Source of the DNA: Zanthoxylum bungeanum
Taxonomy: Eukaryota > Streptophyta > Magnoliopsida > Sapindales > Rutaceae
Assembly (NCBI GenBank): GCA_019454045.1
Contig: SKCR01037617.1
Location: 186,001 to 250,000, forward strand
Direction of reading: 5' to 3'
Length of the DNA: 64,000 bases
The translations under genes and the position numbers were made by a program. The notes under the pieces are model-generated. The model searched no databases, was not told the DNA's origin, and worked only from the letters and a program-made list of their open reading frames with translations. Positions 46,506-57,640 of the stretch are shown in pieces (the stretch's first letter is position 1; each line of letters opens with the position of its first letter).

Positions 46506-47715
46506 TTAAAGACAATCCCATGAGCATTGCTTTTGAATGGTCTCTTCCAACAATAAATGGCAAAAACATTTTGTCTCATTCAGTGCTTGTGCCACCTTTT
46601 TGATCTTTGTTGCTCCAGTGGTTCCTGAAAAGAAAGAATGAAAATCAGGAGGTCTCGTATGGTGCTTGACTTGGAATGGGAATTCCATTTTGTCAAGCTT
46701 CTGGGCGATATCTTTGATTTGTACTCCCCAAAACAGCGATGTTTCTCCTGAATGCTCTGGATCTTTATTAAGGTCAGACATTTGCTCCTCCATTTGCTCT
46801 GTTTCTTGCTCCACCTTTTCTTCACAGATGTATTTGAAAATATCTGCATTCAGCTCTTCATCTGTCATCTGTGAAATACATGCTTCAAAATTGTCAACCT
46901 GAGGATGTAAAGAAAGTCAGATTATAGGTCATCATCCTCTGATATGACTGGAATGGATGGTTCAGGTAGATCTTCTTCAAACATCATGGTAAAGCATGCT
47001 CCAAGATCTTCATTTTGAGGGTTGAATATTTGATCCTCCATTGTTGGTGCAGTTGATACAATTAACTCAGCTTTTTCATCCTCATCAGAGTCAGAATAAT
47101 ATAAATCAAATTGAGACTTTGTTGGTTCAGGCTCCTGAATTGATACCTCTGATTCTTGATACTGCTCAGCCTCGTCATCTATTATAATGTCATGATGAAT
47201 CTCAGGATATTGAAAGCTTCTTCAGTAGTATTTGAATTTGCTCCGTGAGATATGTGATTCAGGTTCTTTGTTAATTGTCTAACTTGATATGTCATTCTCT
47301 GTATAGACGCCGCTTGACTCTGAATTTGTGCATCAAATTGAGCTTCCCGTTCCTCGAACCAATCTTTGAGTATGTGAATCAACTGATCTTCCTCTGATGG
47401 TTCTGATTGTTGATGAAGATCGTAGGTAAATGGTGGATAAGATGGAAAATGTGATGGTTCCTCGTATCTTGAATGATTCCAATAATTCTGCCACTTTGAA
47501 AGGTATATACATTGATCACTCGGGTGGTTACCATCACATATTACACATCTCCCCATTTCGTTCTGTGGAGCAAATGTAGAATTGCTTGATTCTGACATCC
47601 AGTGATAATTGTTGGGCTGGACAACAGGCCTCAGAAAACCAGACTGTTGCTCCCAGATTTGGGGTGTATTTTCTTGTAAGGCTCGTAATTTCTCGATCTC
47701 CCAATAATGTTCCAT
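46506..47715 (-). pseudogene. Shortened gag of element A (zinc knuckle, acidic middle)
   Basis: Starts at Met 47715 just after an acceptor-like TTTTCAG. The capsid core is missing. It begins with H-Y-W-E-I-E and E-Q-Q-S-G-F-L-R-P, then a CX2CX3HX4C knuckle (C-V-I-C-D-G-N-H-P-S-D-Q-C) and the Q-S-Q-A-A-S-I-Q-R-M coiled segment typical of Athila/Tat gag C-termini. One frameshift near 47200 leads into an acidic Glu/Asp-rich part and another near 46920 into the last segment (46868-46506), which holds H-H-T-R-P-P-D-F and G-A-T-K-I-K-K-V-A-Q-A. That last segment has no known match to me. B codes the same chain. Confidence 0.7.
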
Positions 47716-47821
47716 TTTTTCAATTACCTGAAAATACAATAAAGAAATAAAAATTACAGTGAAGAAAATTAGATACAAGTAAATTAGATAGCTTCAAAAT
47801 TAATAACTCAAGAAAAATAAG

Positions 47822-47839
47822 TCCCCGGCAACGGCGCCA
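47822..47839 (-). other. A primer-binding site
   Basis: Minus strand TGGCGCCGTTGCCGGGGA, six bases from the LTR end; the classical plant Athila/gypsy PBS. Confidence 0.92.
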
Positions 47840-49249
47840 AAAACTTGACCGGCGTAAACACACACGTATAACGCAAGCACACGTATCGTTCAAGTAGTAT
47901 AAAAATATCGATCCCACGAGGACTTAATTCCTACTATTGTTATTAATTATTGAATCTATTTATTTACAGATATCTAATTGAGGGAGAAGTGAATGATTGC
48001 TTAATTGATTTGGTTGATTGTAGTTTTGCAAAATAAATAAATAAATAAAAAGACAAAAGAAAATACTAAGGAAAATAACAAAAGACACAAAGATCTAGGG
48101 TTGTGAATCATTCTAATATCATTTAAAAGATGAAGTGGTTATTTGATGTTTGTCTAATAAATTAGTTTACTAACCTGGAACACTAAATTATACAAACGCC
48201 TATGTCGATGGTCAGACGCAAATACCCAGTTTAACCCAATTGAACCATATGTCTATGTCAACCAAATTATCTGGATTCATTAAGTTTAAGTTCCAATTAT
48301 GGCTACCCTCGCCCGACAGGTATATGTCTATCATGTAAGGAAATCTATTAAAGGGTTATTTATCCTCAAGGAAGATCGTGGGCTATTAAGTATAAGGCTG
48401 AAACCTAAAATCCCTATGTCTAGTTCATTTTAGATTTACCACATCAATCTTATTGGTTATCAGACAACAAGAAGCATTAAGCTTAAGACTTAATAAGTAA
48501 ACCTTTAAATTACTCAAACTATAAAATAACCCCTTATAAACCAGTGATATTAGAATTCATCACAACCCCAGATAACTAACACATAACTAGGGCTAGTAAA
48601 AACTTAAAAGTATAAAGTAAAAATACTGAAAAGTAAAAGACATAAAGTAAAAATGCTGAAAAGTAAAATTAAATGCTAAGGTAAAAGGATCAACTTTTAC
48701 TATTTACTATTTAGATATCTCCCATAAAATAATATATAAACTTGTGATAATATTACCAACCGACCAATCTGGCGGTATCCTGATTAAGTCAAATTAAGTC
48801 CAACCAGCCATAAAGGCGGAACCAAAATAAACTTGCCATATAGGCGGTAAGAAAATTTAATTACCAACCAACCAATCTGGCGGTATCCTTTATTAGTCAG
48901 GTTTAAACCAGATTAAAATGAATTACCAACCGACCAATCTAGCGGTATCCTTTTTAAGTCAATATTTTAAATAGTGAATATATTATTTTTAAGGGAGATT
49001 AATCTAAATAGTAACAGTAAAATAATTACCTTTCACCCTAGCTGGGGAAGTTGCCTCCTCATAGTGAATAGTAAAAACTGTAAAAAGTAAAAAGTAAATT
49101 ACTATTATTACAGAACGTAATTAAAATTATTTACAAAACTAAAATTAAAAAAAAAAAACTAAAAACTAAAAGAAACTAGAGAGAGAAACTGTCTCTTTAC
49201 ATAAAAGAGATGAGAGAGAGTGGTGCATCTAAAACTGAAATCTCGAGCT

Positions 49250-49262
49250 CAATTTATAGACC
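49250..49262 (-). promoter_or_regulatory. TATA box of element A
   Basis: Minus strand GGTCTATAAATTG. It lies just downstream of the ACGTG-rich block in the direction of transcription, and is repeated in the 3' LTR at about 43235. Confidence 0.6.
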
Positions 49263-49319
49263 CCGGTAGGCTTCCAGTGTCGCGATGCCAAGGACTTGGG
49301 CGTCGCGACGCCCGCTGCT

Positions 49320-49760
49320 TTTGGCGTGGCTTGCTAAGGCTTTGACACGTGGTAATTCGGATAAGAAGATAGGGCGACACGTGGCGAGGCGGCTAAGAGC
49401 TCAATTATTATGCTGACGTGGCAAGGTGGCTGAGAGCAATTGTTGGCACCGTAGGATTGCGACACGTGTCACGCTGTGATTGGCTGATGATGACGTGGCA
49501 TGTTGACTCAGTTGACCTGCTGACGTGGATGATGACGTGGCAAGACGCGTGGCATAGTTGACTCGTTGACCGGATGACATGGCGACATGTAGGATGACAC
49601 GTGGCACACGTGGAAATAGTAATTGTCGGCACCGTAGGATGATGACACGTGGCACGACGCACGTTAGCAGATCGGCTGTGATGGTGACCCGTGGCACGGT
49701 GCACGTTAGCAAAGTCAAAATTTTCAAATTCTGACCCGTTGACCCGGCGCACGTTAGCAT
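49320..49760 (-). promoter_or_regulatory. ACGTG / TTGAC motif cluster upstream of the TATA box
   Basis: About ten ACGTG cores, several as GACACGTGGC (abscisic-acid-response-element type), plus GATGACGTGG (TGACG, as-1-like) and TTGAC words (W-box core) at 49501-49570 and 49735. The same block is in the 3' LTR (43325-43690). Confidence 0.6.
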
Positions 49761-49976
49761 CTCTGGTGCATATTAGGCGTCGCGACGTGCCCAAATTACC
49801 AAAATGACCTTTTCCCAATTTTCACTGTTTTGGTCCAAATCACCTCCAGAATGTCCTGAAACTTTATTTATCTACAAAATAACACAAAACACATCAAAAT
49901 ATTCTCAAAACTCAAGAAACTATACAAAATATTAAGTTAAATGAGTGGGAAATAGTGATAGATTTACCACTCATCA

Positions 49977-50385
49977 ACTGGCATTGTCAATTGTATCTTC
50001 CCAATGGAACCATTGTTGAACCCCCGAAGCCGTACAGGGGAGTCCCATCATCAGTTAGGGTCGCATATTCCACACCGAGGCCATCCAATGCCTCTTTGGA
50101 AATTACATCTACCGCGCTTCAGGGATCCACCAGGATCCTGTCCACCTTAGAATAACCAATCACTGCCTTAATCATTAAGGCATCATCATGGGGGAAACTC
50201 AACCCACGAGCATCCTCATCTGTGAACATTATTTGCACTGACCGACCACCCAGAGCTCCTGGTGCCTGTTCTATTGCCAATATCTCTGGCCCTCGGGTAC
50301 GATTGTAATTTTTCCTCGATCGATTAGAAACTCCGGCCAACGTTCTTCCTCCAGCAATGGTATTCACCTGTCTGCGGTTTGACAT
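49977..50385 (-). pseudogene. G aspartic protease, N-terminal part
   Basis: Minus strand. Shows F-P-H-D-D-A-L-M-I-K and V-D-R-I-L-V-D-P, then a stop where the active-site Gly should be (normally D-x-G-S), then S-A-V-D-V-I. Cut at 49977 by A and resumes at 41818. Confidence 0.8.
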
Positions 50386-51917
50386 CTACCTGGCCACCAT
50401 AACTTCATGGTCGATGTAGTTATTCAAATAACCATTGCGTGTTAGGTCTTCCATTTGTTCTTGTAAGTCTTTGCAACCGTCCGTCGTATGCCCCTTCAAA
50501 TTATGGTGCATACAATAGGATATTTTATTCCTCTTGTCCGGTGGGTACCTCCTGATGTCAGGCTCTGCCAAGAGGCCTCTTCCTTGGATCTCTGTGACGA
50601 TTTGCCTTAACGGCTTACTCAGAGGAACGTACGCCTCTTCCCTGGTGACTTGGTTCACTTGAACCGGAACTTTCCTCTCATGATTGTTCGGAGGCATCGG
50701 CTTGAATTCCCTCTGCCTCGGGGGTGGTTTTCTGATCTCCATATCTTGCCTCCGAGGAGCTTCTGCCCTTACCGCCCTTTCTTTGGTAGTTGCGCCCCTT
50801 CGGGATATCTTCTCATCTTCTTCCAGCAGAGCGAACCTCCGGGCTATCTCTAATACGGTGGCATAGTCCGGTGTGTCCTGGATTCTCAGGTGGGTCTATA
50901 ATCTCCCGACCTTCAGGGCCTATTTCAAACTTTCCAAGGCCTCTAGCGACTCATATCCCCCGACCTCGAGCACCAAGCTGTGATACCGTTTAATGAAAAT
51001 TCCCAAGGGCTCGTCATCCCCCTGTTTTACAAGTATCAACTCCATAATTGTCTTCTTCGGGACACATGCCCCTTGAAAGTGTCGAACAAATGACTTCTTA
51101 AGTTGTGAGAAGTTACCGATGCTCCCTGGGGTTAAACTTCTAAACCACAGGACTGCGGGCCCGCCCAAGGTTATTGGGAACACTTTACAAATGGCATCCC
51201 CCACCATTCATTGGACCTCCATCAACAAAACGAAACCCTCAACATGTGATTTCGGATCGATATGGCCTTTATAGGGTGTCATGGTCGGCATGGTGAATCG
51301 TCTTGGGAATTTTACCAACCTTATTTCCTCTGTGAAGGGAGATTCAACCTCACCGTCCCGAGCATCCCCTGCATCAGCTTTGAAGCTCTCTTCCCATTTG
51401 GTCATTTCTTTTCTTAACCAAGCTTTCATATTGTCACCAGTGTTACCACGCTGCCCCCCGCGGCCTTCCTCGCACCTGTCACTCCGAGTACGGTGCATGC
51501 CGCGACTAGAAATTTTCCGTTTAACTCCTCCATGCCTCTTATCGTCCCTTCTGGTGTCGTTTGGACTATCATAGGAATAATTTGGCGACTGCCTCTCCTA
51601 TTCTTCTTCCCACATATCCTCCGCTTGCAAATCTCTCTCTACCACCACAGGCCTCCTCTCGTAGGGGTCCTTCTTCCTGGGTTCATCGTCTCCGCTCACA
51701 TCTAGAACCCTATTTCCTTTCGCTATTTCACTTCTCCTCCTGCGGTTCCAGCCTCAAGTCTTTCATTATCCATCTTTTCCATTCTCTCCAGTTTCTCCAT
51801 CATGGATTTCAAGAGGGTTTGATTTTCCTCCCTATCTTTCCTCATACTCTCCTCCATTTTCTCCATCCATTCTGTTGTTGAGCTCTCTGACAATCGGTGG
51901 TTTCCACCTTCTGCCAT
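50386..51917 (-). pseudogene. G gag pseudogene
   Basis: Minus strand. The N-terminal coiled coil is at 51917-51725, with Met at 51917. The capsid N-part at 51498-51208 has P-R-R-F-T-M-P and Y-K-G-H-I-D-P-K-S-H-V. The capsid core at 51207-50920 has V-F-P-I-T-L-G-G-P-A-V-L-W-F and F-V-R-H-F-Q-G-A. A C-terminal H-H-N-L-K-G-H-T-T-D-G-C-K-D-L knuckle-like block is at about 50500-50455. Single stops separate the open pieces. It is one of the better kept parts of G. Confidence 0.85.
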
Positions 51918-51949
51918 CGTCCTACTACGTAAGTTGCTTTTTTTTGAAT

Positions 51950-51967
51950 CCCCACAGACGGCGCCAA
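51950..51967 (-). other. G primer-binding site
   Basis: Minus strand TGGCGCCGTCTGTGGGGA, starting two bases from the LTR end CCGTCAACA. It fixes the 5' side of G at the right. Confidence 0.9.
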
Positions 51968-51968
51968 C

Positions 51969-52818
51969 TGTTGACGGTTGATTTTCATCTCAGGGGCAAT
52001 AAGGGAATATTGCTCCCGGGATAATCTTCCTTCAACAGTGAATTTGTTTGGTTATGGGAAACCAAAAGCAAACTTTGACAAAAATGAATAAACACGCAGA
52101 TCAACACAGAGTATTAACGTGGTTCGGTGGATTGAATCCAACCTACGTCCATGGGCACAAAATGGGTGGGGTGTTTTATTACTGAAATGTGCTCGACCGA
52201 CCTGTTTTGTGATCATTCAGTGTGGAAACCGAGCTGTTTATAAGTATAGTGTTACAAGATAACTCTAATTCTTCCTTTGTGACCTCTTTTGTAGCAATCA
52301 GCTATCTAACAATCAAAAAAACCTTGTACAAATATGTTTCCCTCCCTTATTTATACTAGTAAAGAGGCGGTGATATCCCCCCTCTAGATGATACCACCCA
52401 TGTGAATTCATTAATGGGCTTCCTTCCCCCAAGGCCACTTGGCCGAAAATATCTTACTTCATTTATCATTGTGTCTCATCACCTTATCTTTTAAGAATGG
52501 TTTCCCATCATCTTATCCTATAAGAATGAGGCGGTGGAAAATATCTCACCATTTACTCGGTCTTCATGAGGTCGGTCACAATGGTCATCTGAACTGAGAA
52601 TGCCACTACCGATCTGATAATGTCCGACATGCCGATATGATAATGGTCGGTCATTTTTCACCAAGTGCTCGGCCTTTACTGTTGGCACATGTCATGTCAT
52701 CTGGTCGGCAACACCCTTCTGGCCGGGTCGGCATTAAGGGTCTTGGTCAAAAGGAAGTTACCCTTTCTACCCCTATCATACTGCACAAATATCATAGCAC
52801 CAGAATTTACCACCAACA
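51969..52818 (-). repeat. G 5' LTR
   Basis: 850 bp with intact TG...CA ends on the plus strand (TGTTGACGG to ACCAACA). Pairs with 18996-19845. Confidence 0.92.
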
Positions 52819-52823
52819 ATATT
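52819..52823 (+). other. Target site duplication of G, right
   Basis: ATATT, identical to the left copy. Confidence 0.85.
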
Positions 52824-54039
52824 CAATTAATATCTTATAGTCAATTTTACTTCGCAAAAATGAAATTATATATTAGATGGTCTAATTATATTGAATTGCT
52901 TATTTAATTTGATGTGTTGTTATATAACAATAAAATTTTCTTTAGGATTCGTTTAAAAATTTGTCATTAAAATAAATCTTGAATTTGAAAAAAAAAATTT
53001 AATTTAGCCCAGCCAAGAAACCCCATACATACCCCATACATGCAACATAAATACAGATTATATGTTAAAATTTAAATATGCAAATACAATACTTACAAAA
53101 AGGAAAATAATATAATAAAAAAAGTGAAGAATAAAAAGTAAAAATAAATGGAAAAAAATAGTACAAATGTAGTGATTAGATCCTAAAAACGTCCTCTAAT
53201 TCTTGTTAATTCAGATCTCAATTGAATTTCTCGTTCAGCTGTCTCAATTTCTCGAATTAGGTTTTCAAAAAAAATTATGCAAAAATCTTTAGATGAAGAT
53301 GGTTCAAGAAATTCTTTAACAAAATACAAGCTTCATTTTAATTGAGTTTTTTTTTCTCATGTAACCTTGAAGAATCAAGTAAAGTGCTTGTCTATACGTG
53401 GGATGTTTGATTCATAATTCATTTAGGATCAATGAGTACATATTGAGATTTACACAAATGCAAATGGTGAAAAAAACTTGAGATGCAAAAAAAAAAAATT
53501 TAGATAAAATAAAATGGAAGGGTGTTAAATTATTATTTTATCTACTAAATTATACTTCCCGACAACAGTGTCAAAAACTTGACACACTCACAAAATGGTT
53601 CTTTACTCCCAAGTATAAAAGTGTTAAAGTAATAAAATAACCAAGTGAGTCAGGGATCGATCCACTGAGAATTAGGTTCAGCTGTCTCAATTTCTCGAAT
53701 TAGGTTCTCACAAAAAATTATATAAGAATCTCTAGATGATGATGGTACAAGAAATTATTTAACAAAATGCAAGCTCCATTTTAATTGAGTTTTTTTTTGT
53801 CTCCTATAACCTTGAATAATCAAGTAAAGTATTTGTCTATACGTGGGATGTTTGAATTCATAATTCCTTTAGGATCAATTAGTACATCTTGGGATTTACA
53901 CAAATGCAAGTGATGAAAAAAATTGAGATGTAGAAAATAAAAAAAAATTAAAAAAAAATTAAGAAAAAATAAAATGCAAGGATGTTAAATTATTATTTTA
54001 TCTATTAAATTATACTCCCCGGCAACGATGTCAAAAACT
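52824..54039 (-). other. D leader, right half, with a duplicated segment
   Basis: No gene. Contains a 443-bp tandem duplication and two PBS-like words. PBS proper at 54016-54033 reads TGACATCGTTGCCGGGGA on the minus strand, the Athila PBS with transitions. Confidence 0.6.
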
Positions 54040-54119
54040 TGACACACTTACAAAATGGTTCTTTACTCTCAAGCATAAGAGTGTTGAAGTAATAAAATAA
54101 CACAGTGAGTCCGGGATCG
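53233..54119 (-). repeat. 443-bp tandem duplication across the D LTR/PBS junction
   Basis: Copies begin at 53233 and 53676 (both GTTCAGCTGTCTCAATTTC). Each includes the end of the LTR, the PBS and part of the leader. Confidence 0.85.
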
Positions 54120-54364
54120 ATCCACTGAGAATAAATTTAGTAAAATAAAATAACAATTCAAGTGATACAATAAAAGTCTGAATTAATTGAAGTGATTGGC
54201 AATTAAATTAGGCGCTGCAATAATAAAATTAAATACTGAGGTCAAAGTATCCACACTTGGTATTTCAAATACAAAAAAAATTTTATTTTTTATAACATAT
54301 AAATTATTATTATTTCCCAATTAATTTATTTAATGATTAAGTGTAGAAATTAAATAAGCAACAT

Positions 54365-54875
54365 AAATTATAGGGATCAAGTACAATCTATGTCAGCCAA
54401 TATAGATTCATGATGGCAGATTCACAGACTGTTTACAGAAAGTCAAGACTCCCATAATATATGAGAAAAGTACATAAATTAAATAGATAATAAAATAAAT
54501 TATTGGGATCAAGTAGAATATGTGTCAGTCAATATAGATCACAACGACAGATCCAATGACTGTCTACATAGAGTCAAGATCTATCCTAAATAATAAATGT
54601 AAATATTAAATAAACAGGAAATAAAAAAAATTATAGGGTTCAAGTATTATATGTGTATCCTAATAAAGATCCACGATGGTAGATCCAAGGACTATCTACA
54701 TAGAGTCAAGGCTCACATATAACATTAAATAATAAAAATATAATAAATAAATAATAACATAAATTAAAGAAAGTCAATATAAATTAAATTATCAGGTTCA
54801 AGTATTATTTGTGTCAGTCAATATAGATTCACAACGGTAGATCATGGGATTATTTAAAGAAAGTCAAGACACCCA
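54365..54875 (-). repeat. Four diverged repeats of about 130-160 bp in the D LTR
   Basis: Each holds GGGATCAAGTA, TCAGTCAATATAGAT and AGAGTCAAGA-like words; copies near 54375, 54505, 54635 and 54795. Confidence 0.7.
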
Positions 54876-55348
54876 CAAAAATAATAAATAATAAAAATAA
54901 AAATATTAATAGGGAAATAACACAATCCATATTTATAAAATAAGTAAAAATTATTTATATTTTTGTACCAAGAGCTTCACCCTTTTCCCCCAGTTGGAAA
55001 TAAATTAGCTAATCAAGATTTGAATAAAAACACTCATAATTTTATTAATGAAAGAAAGAGAAATTACAATAAAGAAAATAAAATACATAAGAGTTGAGAC
55101 TCTCAACAAAATTCTCTGAGAGAAAGCATGGAGGAAGCTAAGAAATGAGAAAGGTGAGCACTACTATTTATAGCAAGAGGTGCTTAGCCTCTTGCTTGAA
55201 AGCCTTGATTGCAAATTGCATTGCATTTGCAATATGAGAATAATTCATCGAAAGGTGGATGACATTCCTTTTATTTTATTTTTAATATTAATATATTATA
55301 TATATAATCTTGGTGGGACCTTCAAAATAATATATATATAATCTTGGT

Positions 55349-55354
55349 GGGACC

Positions 55355-55397
<43 letters not shown>
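55349..55397 (+). repeat. (AT)n microsatellite
   Basis: About 24 AT units inside the D LTR, just after a short duplicated ATAATCTTGGTGGGACC word at 55304 and 55338. Confidence 0.92.
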
Positions 55398-55402
<5 letters not shown>

Positions 55403-55726
55403 AAAATATATGTGTGGCTAAATACATTATGAGCTCATTTTATTGTCAATTTAAATATTGTGAATGTTTTCCAAGTCTGGTTTGAATTTAGTTATCATGC
55501 TATTTGGGTTTCTAGGTCATGTAATTCAGATTTCATATCAATTTTTCTATTGAGCATCCAAAATAGTATTTTTCCTACACAAGAAATAAAAATAAAAATA
55601 AAAATATATGAAACATAAATTTAATTATTATTTCACAATTGTGATAAGTTAAGAGGATTAATGAAATTACAAGTGGGAATGATTAATTTCTTTTTTTATT
55701 AAATGTACAGTGTTTAATGTTCATCA

Positions 55727-55768
55727 CTCGCTCAAGTACTGAATCTGAATATCGTGCGGTTGCAAATG
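55727..55768 (+). pseudogene. Copia RNase H fragment (F), left piece
   Basis: Plus strand codes R-S-S-T-E-S-E-Y-R-A-V-A-N, the RNase H signature of copia elements. It is cut on the left by D and on the right by B. Confidence 0.85.
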
Positions 55769-57435
55769 TGATCGGGTGAAATCACACACGTAACGCAAGC
55801 GCACGTATCGCTCAAGTAGTATAAAAATATTGATCCCACAAGGACTTAATTTCACTCAAGTAGTATAAAAATATCGATCCCACAAGGACTTAATTTCTAC
55901 TGTTTTTATTAATTATTGATTCTATTCATTTACAGGTATCTAATTGGGGGTGAGAAGGGAATGATTTCTGATTGGTTGGTTGAATGTGGATTTGCTAAAT
56001 AAATAAATAAAAACACAAAAAAAAAATATAAAAGAAAATAAACAAAAGACACAAACATCTAGGATTGTGATTCCACACAATATTATTCTAATGATGAATT
56101 GATTCTCTTATACATGTGTAATAAATCAGTTGTTAACCTAGAACACGAAGATATGCAAAAGCCTATGTCGATGCTCAGATGCAAAAACCCAAAGTAACCC
56201 AATTAACTATATGTCTATATTAACCAAGAAACTCTGAATTCATTAAGATCAAGTTCTAATTGCGGCTACCCACGCCCGACATGTATATATCTATCCTGAA
56301 AGGAAATCTCTAAGATGAGATCATGAGCTATTGAATCTAAGGCTGAAACCTAAAATCCCTTCGTCAAGTTCATTTTAAGTTTACCACGTCAATTTTATTG
56401 ATGATCAGACAACAAAAAGCATTAAGCTTAAGATTCAATAAACAAGCCAAAACATCACACATATAATAAGAAAATCAATTATTAAACTCGTGAATATTGT
56501 GTTTCATCACTTCCCTAGATTAAAAATAAAATATTGAGGTTAGGGGATCCAAATTTAATATTTCAAATCTAGAAATCTCCCTTATTATAATATATAAATT
56601 TGCATGAATTACCAACCGACCATATAGGCGGTATCCAATTAAGTCAAATTTAATTTAATCCAGCCGACCATAAAGGCAGTACCCGATTAAGTCAGGATTA
56701 AGAATATTTTAATTAAATCCAACCGACCATAAATGCGGTATCCAATTAAGTCATGTTTTAAGATAATTCATATATTATAAAATAAGGAAGATTAATCTAA
56801 ATTATCATATTAAAAGCTTCACCCTTCCCCCAGCGGAAATTAAGTACAAAACATAAAAGAAAGATAAAACAAACAAAGTATTATTACTATAAAAAATATA
56901 AATACATTACTATCTATATATAGAAACAAGATACAATTCTAAGTTCCTTATTAAGAAAGCTAAGGAAAGTATGAATTTTCTAAATGAAATCAGCTTCAAT
57001 TTATAGGTAAAATTCAGGCTTGCACGTCACAACGCGTGTGGATTGATGACACATATACACGGCTTGCTGAGATGTTGACACGTGGCACACGTTTGTCGGT
57101 GTGTCGCGACGCAAATAGTTATACGCATCGCGACTCAGAGAACAGTGATGATGTAGTGTTGATGCAAGCGATGACGCTTGTCGGCAGCTGAATAATTGAG
57201 TTCGCGTCGCGACACAGAGGTCCTGCGCTTCGTGATGCATGATCAGAAAATTTCTCATTTTGTCATTTTTGTCTGTTTTTCATCGTTTTAGGCCCAAGTT
57301 GATTCCATTGAGTCTCGAAACTTTATTTATCTGTAAAATACACAAAAACATATCAAAAAATTCATCAAACTCGAGAAAATAAATAAAATATTACGTCAAA
57401 AGGGCGGTAAATATTGATAAAATTTTCACTCATCA
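55769..57435 (-). repeat. B 3' LTR
   Basis: 1,667 bp. Has an internal duplication of about 44 bp (CAAGTAGTATAAAAATAT... at 55814 and 55858) that the other LTR lacks. Confidence 0.88.
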
Positions 57436-57517
57436 CACCCAAAACCTAACATTTTGCTAGTCCTCGAGCAAAACATACAAAATGAAATGAAATAAACAAT
57501 TAAAACAAAATTATTCT

Positions 57518-57640
57518 GAGCCACTTTCATAGGGATCACGGTTGCATTTAGCGTATGCAACAAACCTTTAAACCCGTAGGTGTCCCTAGTGGGCGAGTTG
57601 TAGTCTCGTGAGGGCTTACAGCGACGATACCCACAAACGT
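57518..57640 (-). ncRNA. Conserved hairpin block next to the PPT (B)
   Basis: Counterpart of 44043-44165 with both main stems (GTTGCAT/ATGCAAC and CGAG/CTCG) kept. Confidence 0.5.

Larger units (their letters stand above)
41824..49976 (-). mobile_element. LOG-carrying non-autonomous Athila-like retrotransposon A
   Basis: Two LTRs of about 2.15 kb, a target duplication ACTGT/ACTGG, and a PBS (TGGCGCCGTTGCCGGGGA, minus strand) beside the right LTR. In element order: 5' LTR 49976-47846, PBS, shortened gag (47715-46506), a conserved GGGAGGCAACCC stretch at about 46410, LOG ORF (45939-45286), variable repeats, conserved hairpin block, PPT, 3' LTR 43977-41824. No pol at all. LTR divergence is about 3% in the parts I compared. 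It sits in the protease region of G. Confidence 0.88.
47846..49976 (-). repeat. A 5' LTR
   Basis: 2,131 bp, TGATGAGTGG to CCGGTCA on the minus strand. About 3% different from the 3' LTR in the parts compared, mostly transitions, many at CpG. Confidence 0.92.
18996..52818 (-). mobile_element. Ty3/gypsy (Tat-like) retrotransposon G with nested insertions
   Basis: Two 850-bp LTRs, a perfect 5-bp target duplication and a PBS next to the right LTR set the orientation as minus. In element order: 5' LTR, PBS, gag, protease (split by A), start of RT, then a junction with O, 83-bp repeats, an antisense multi-exon ORF (split by C2), 3' LTR. RT C-terminus, RNase H and integrase are absent. An antisense ORF between integrase and the 3' LTR is known from Tat-lineage elements such as Grande. 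Confidence 0.85.
54040..55726 (-). repeat. D 5' LTR (Athila-like)
   Basis: About 1.69 kb. On the minus strand starts TGATGAACATT and ends TAAGTGTGTCA. TATA-like word at about 55163. Next to the right end the sequence continues as copia RNase H, so the LTR boundary is well placed. Confidence 0.7.
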
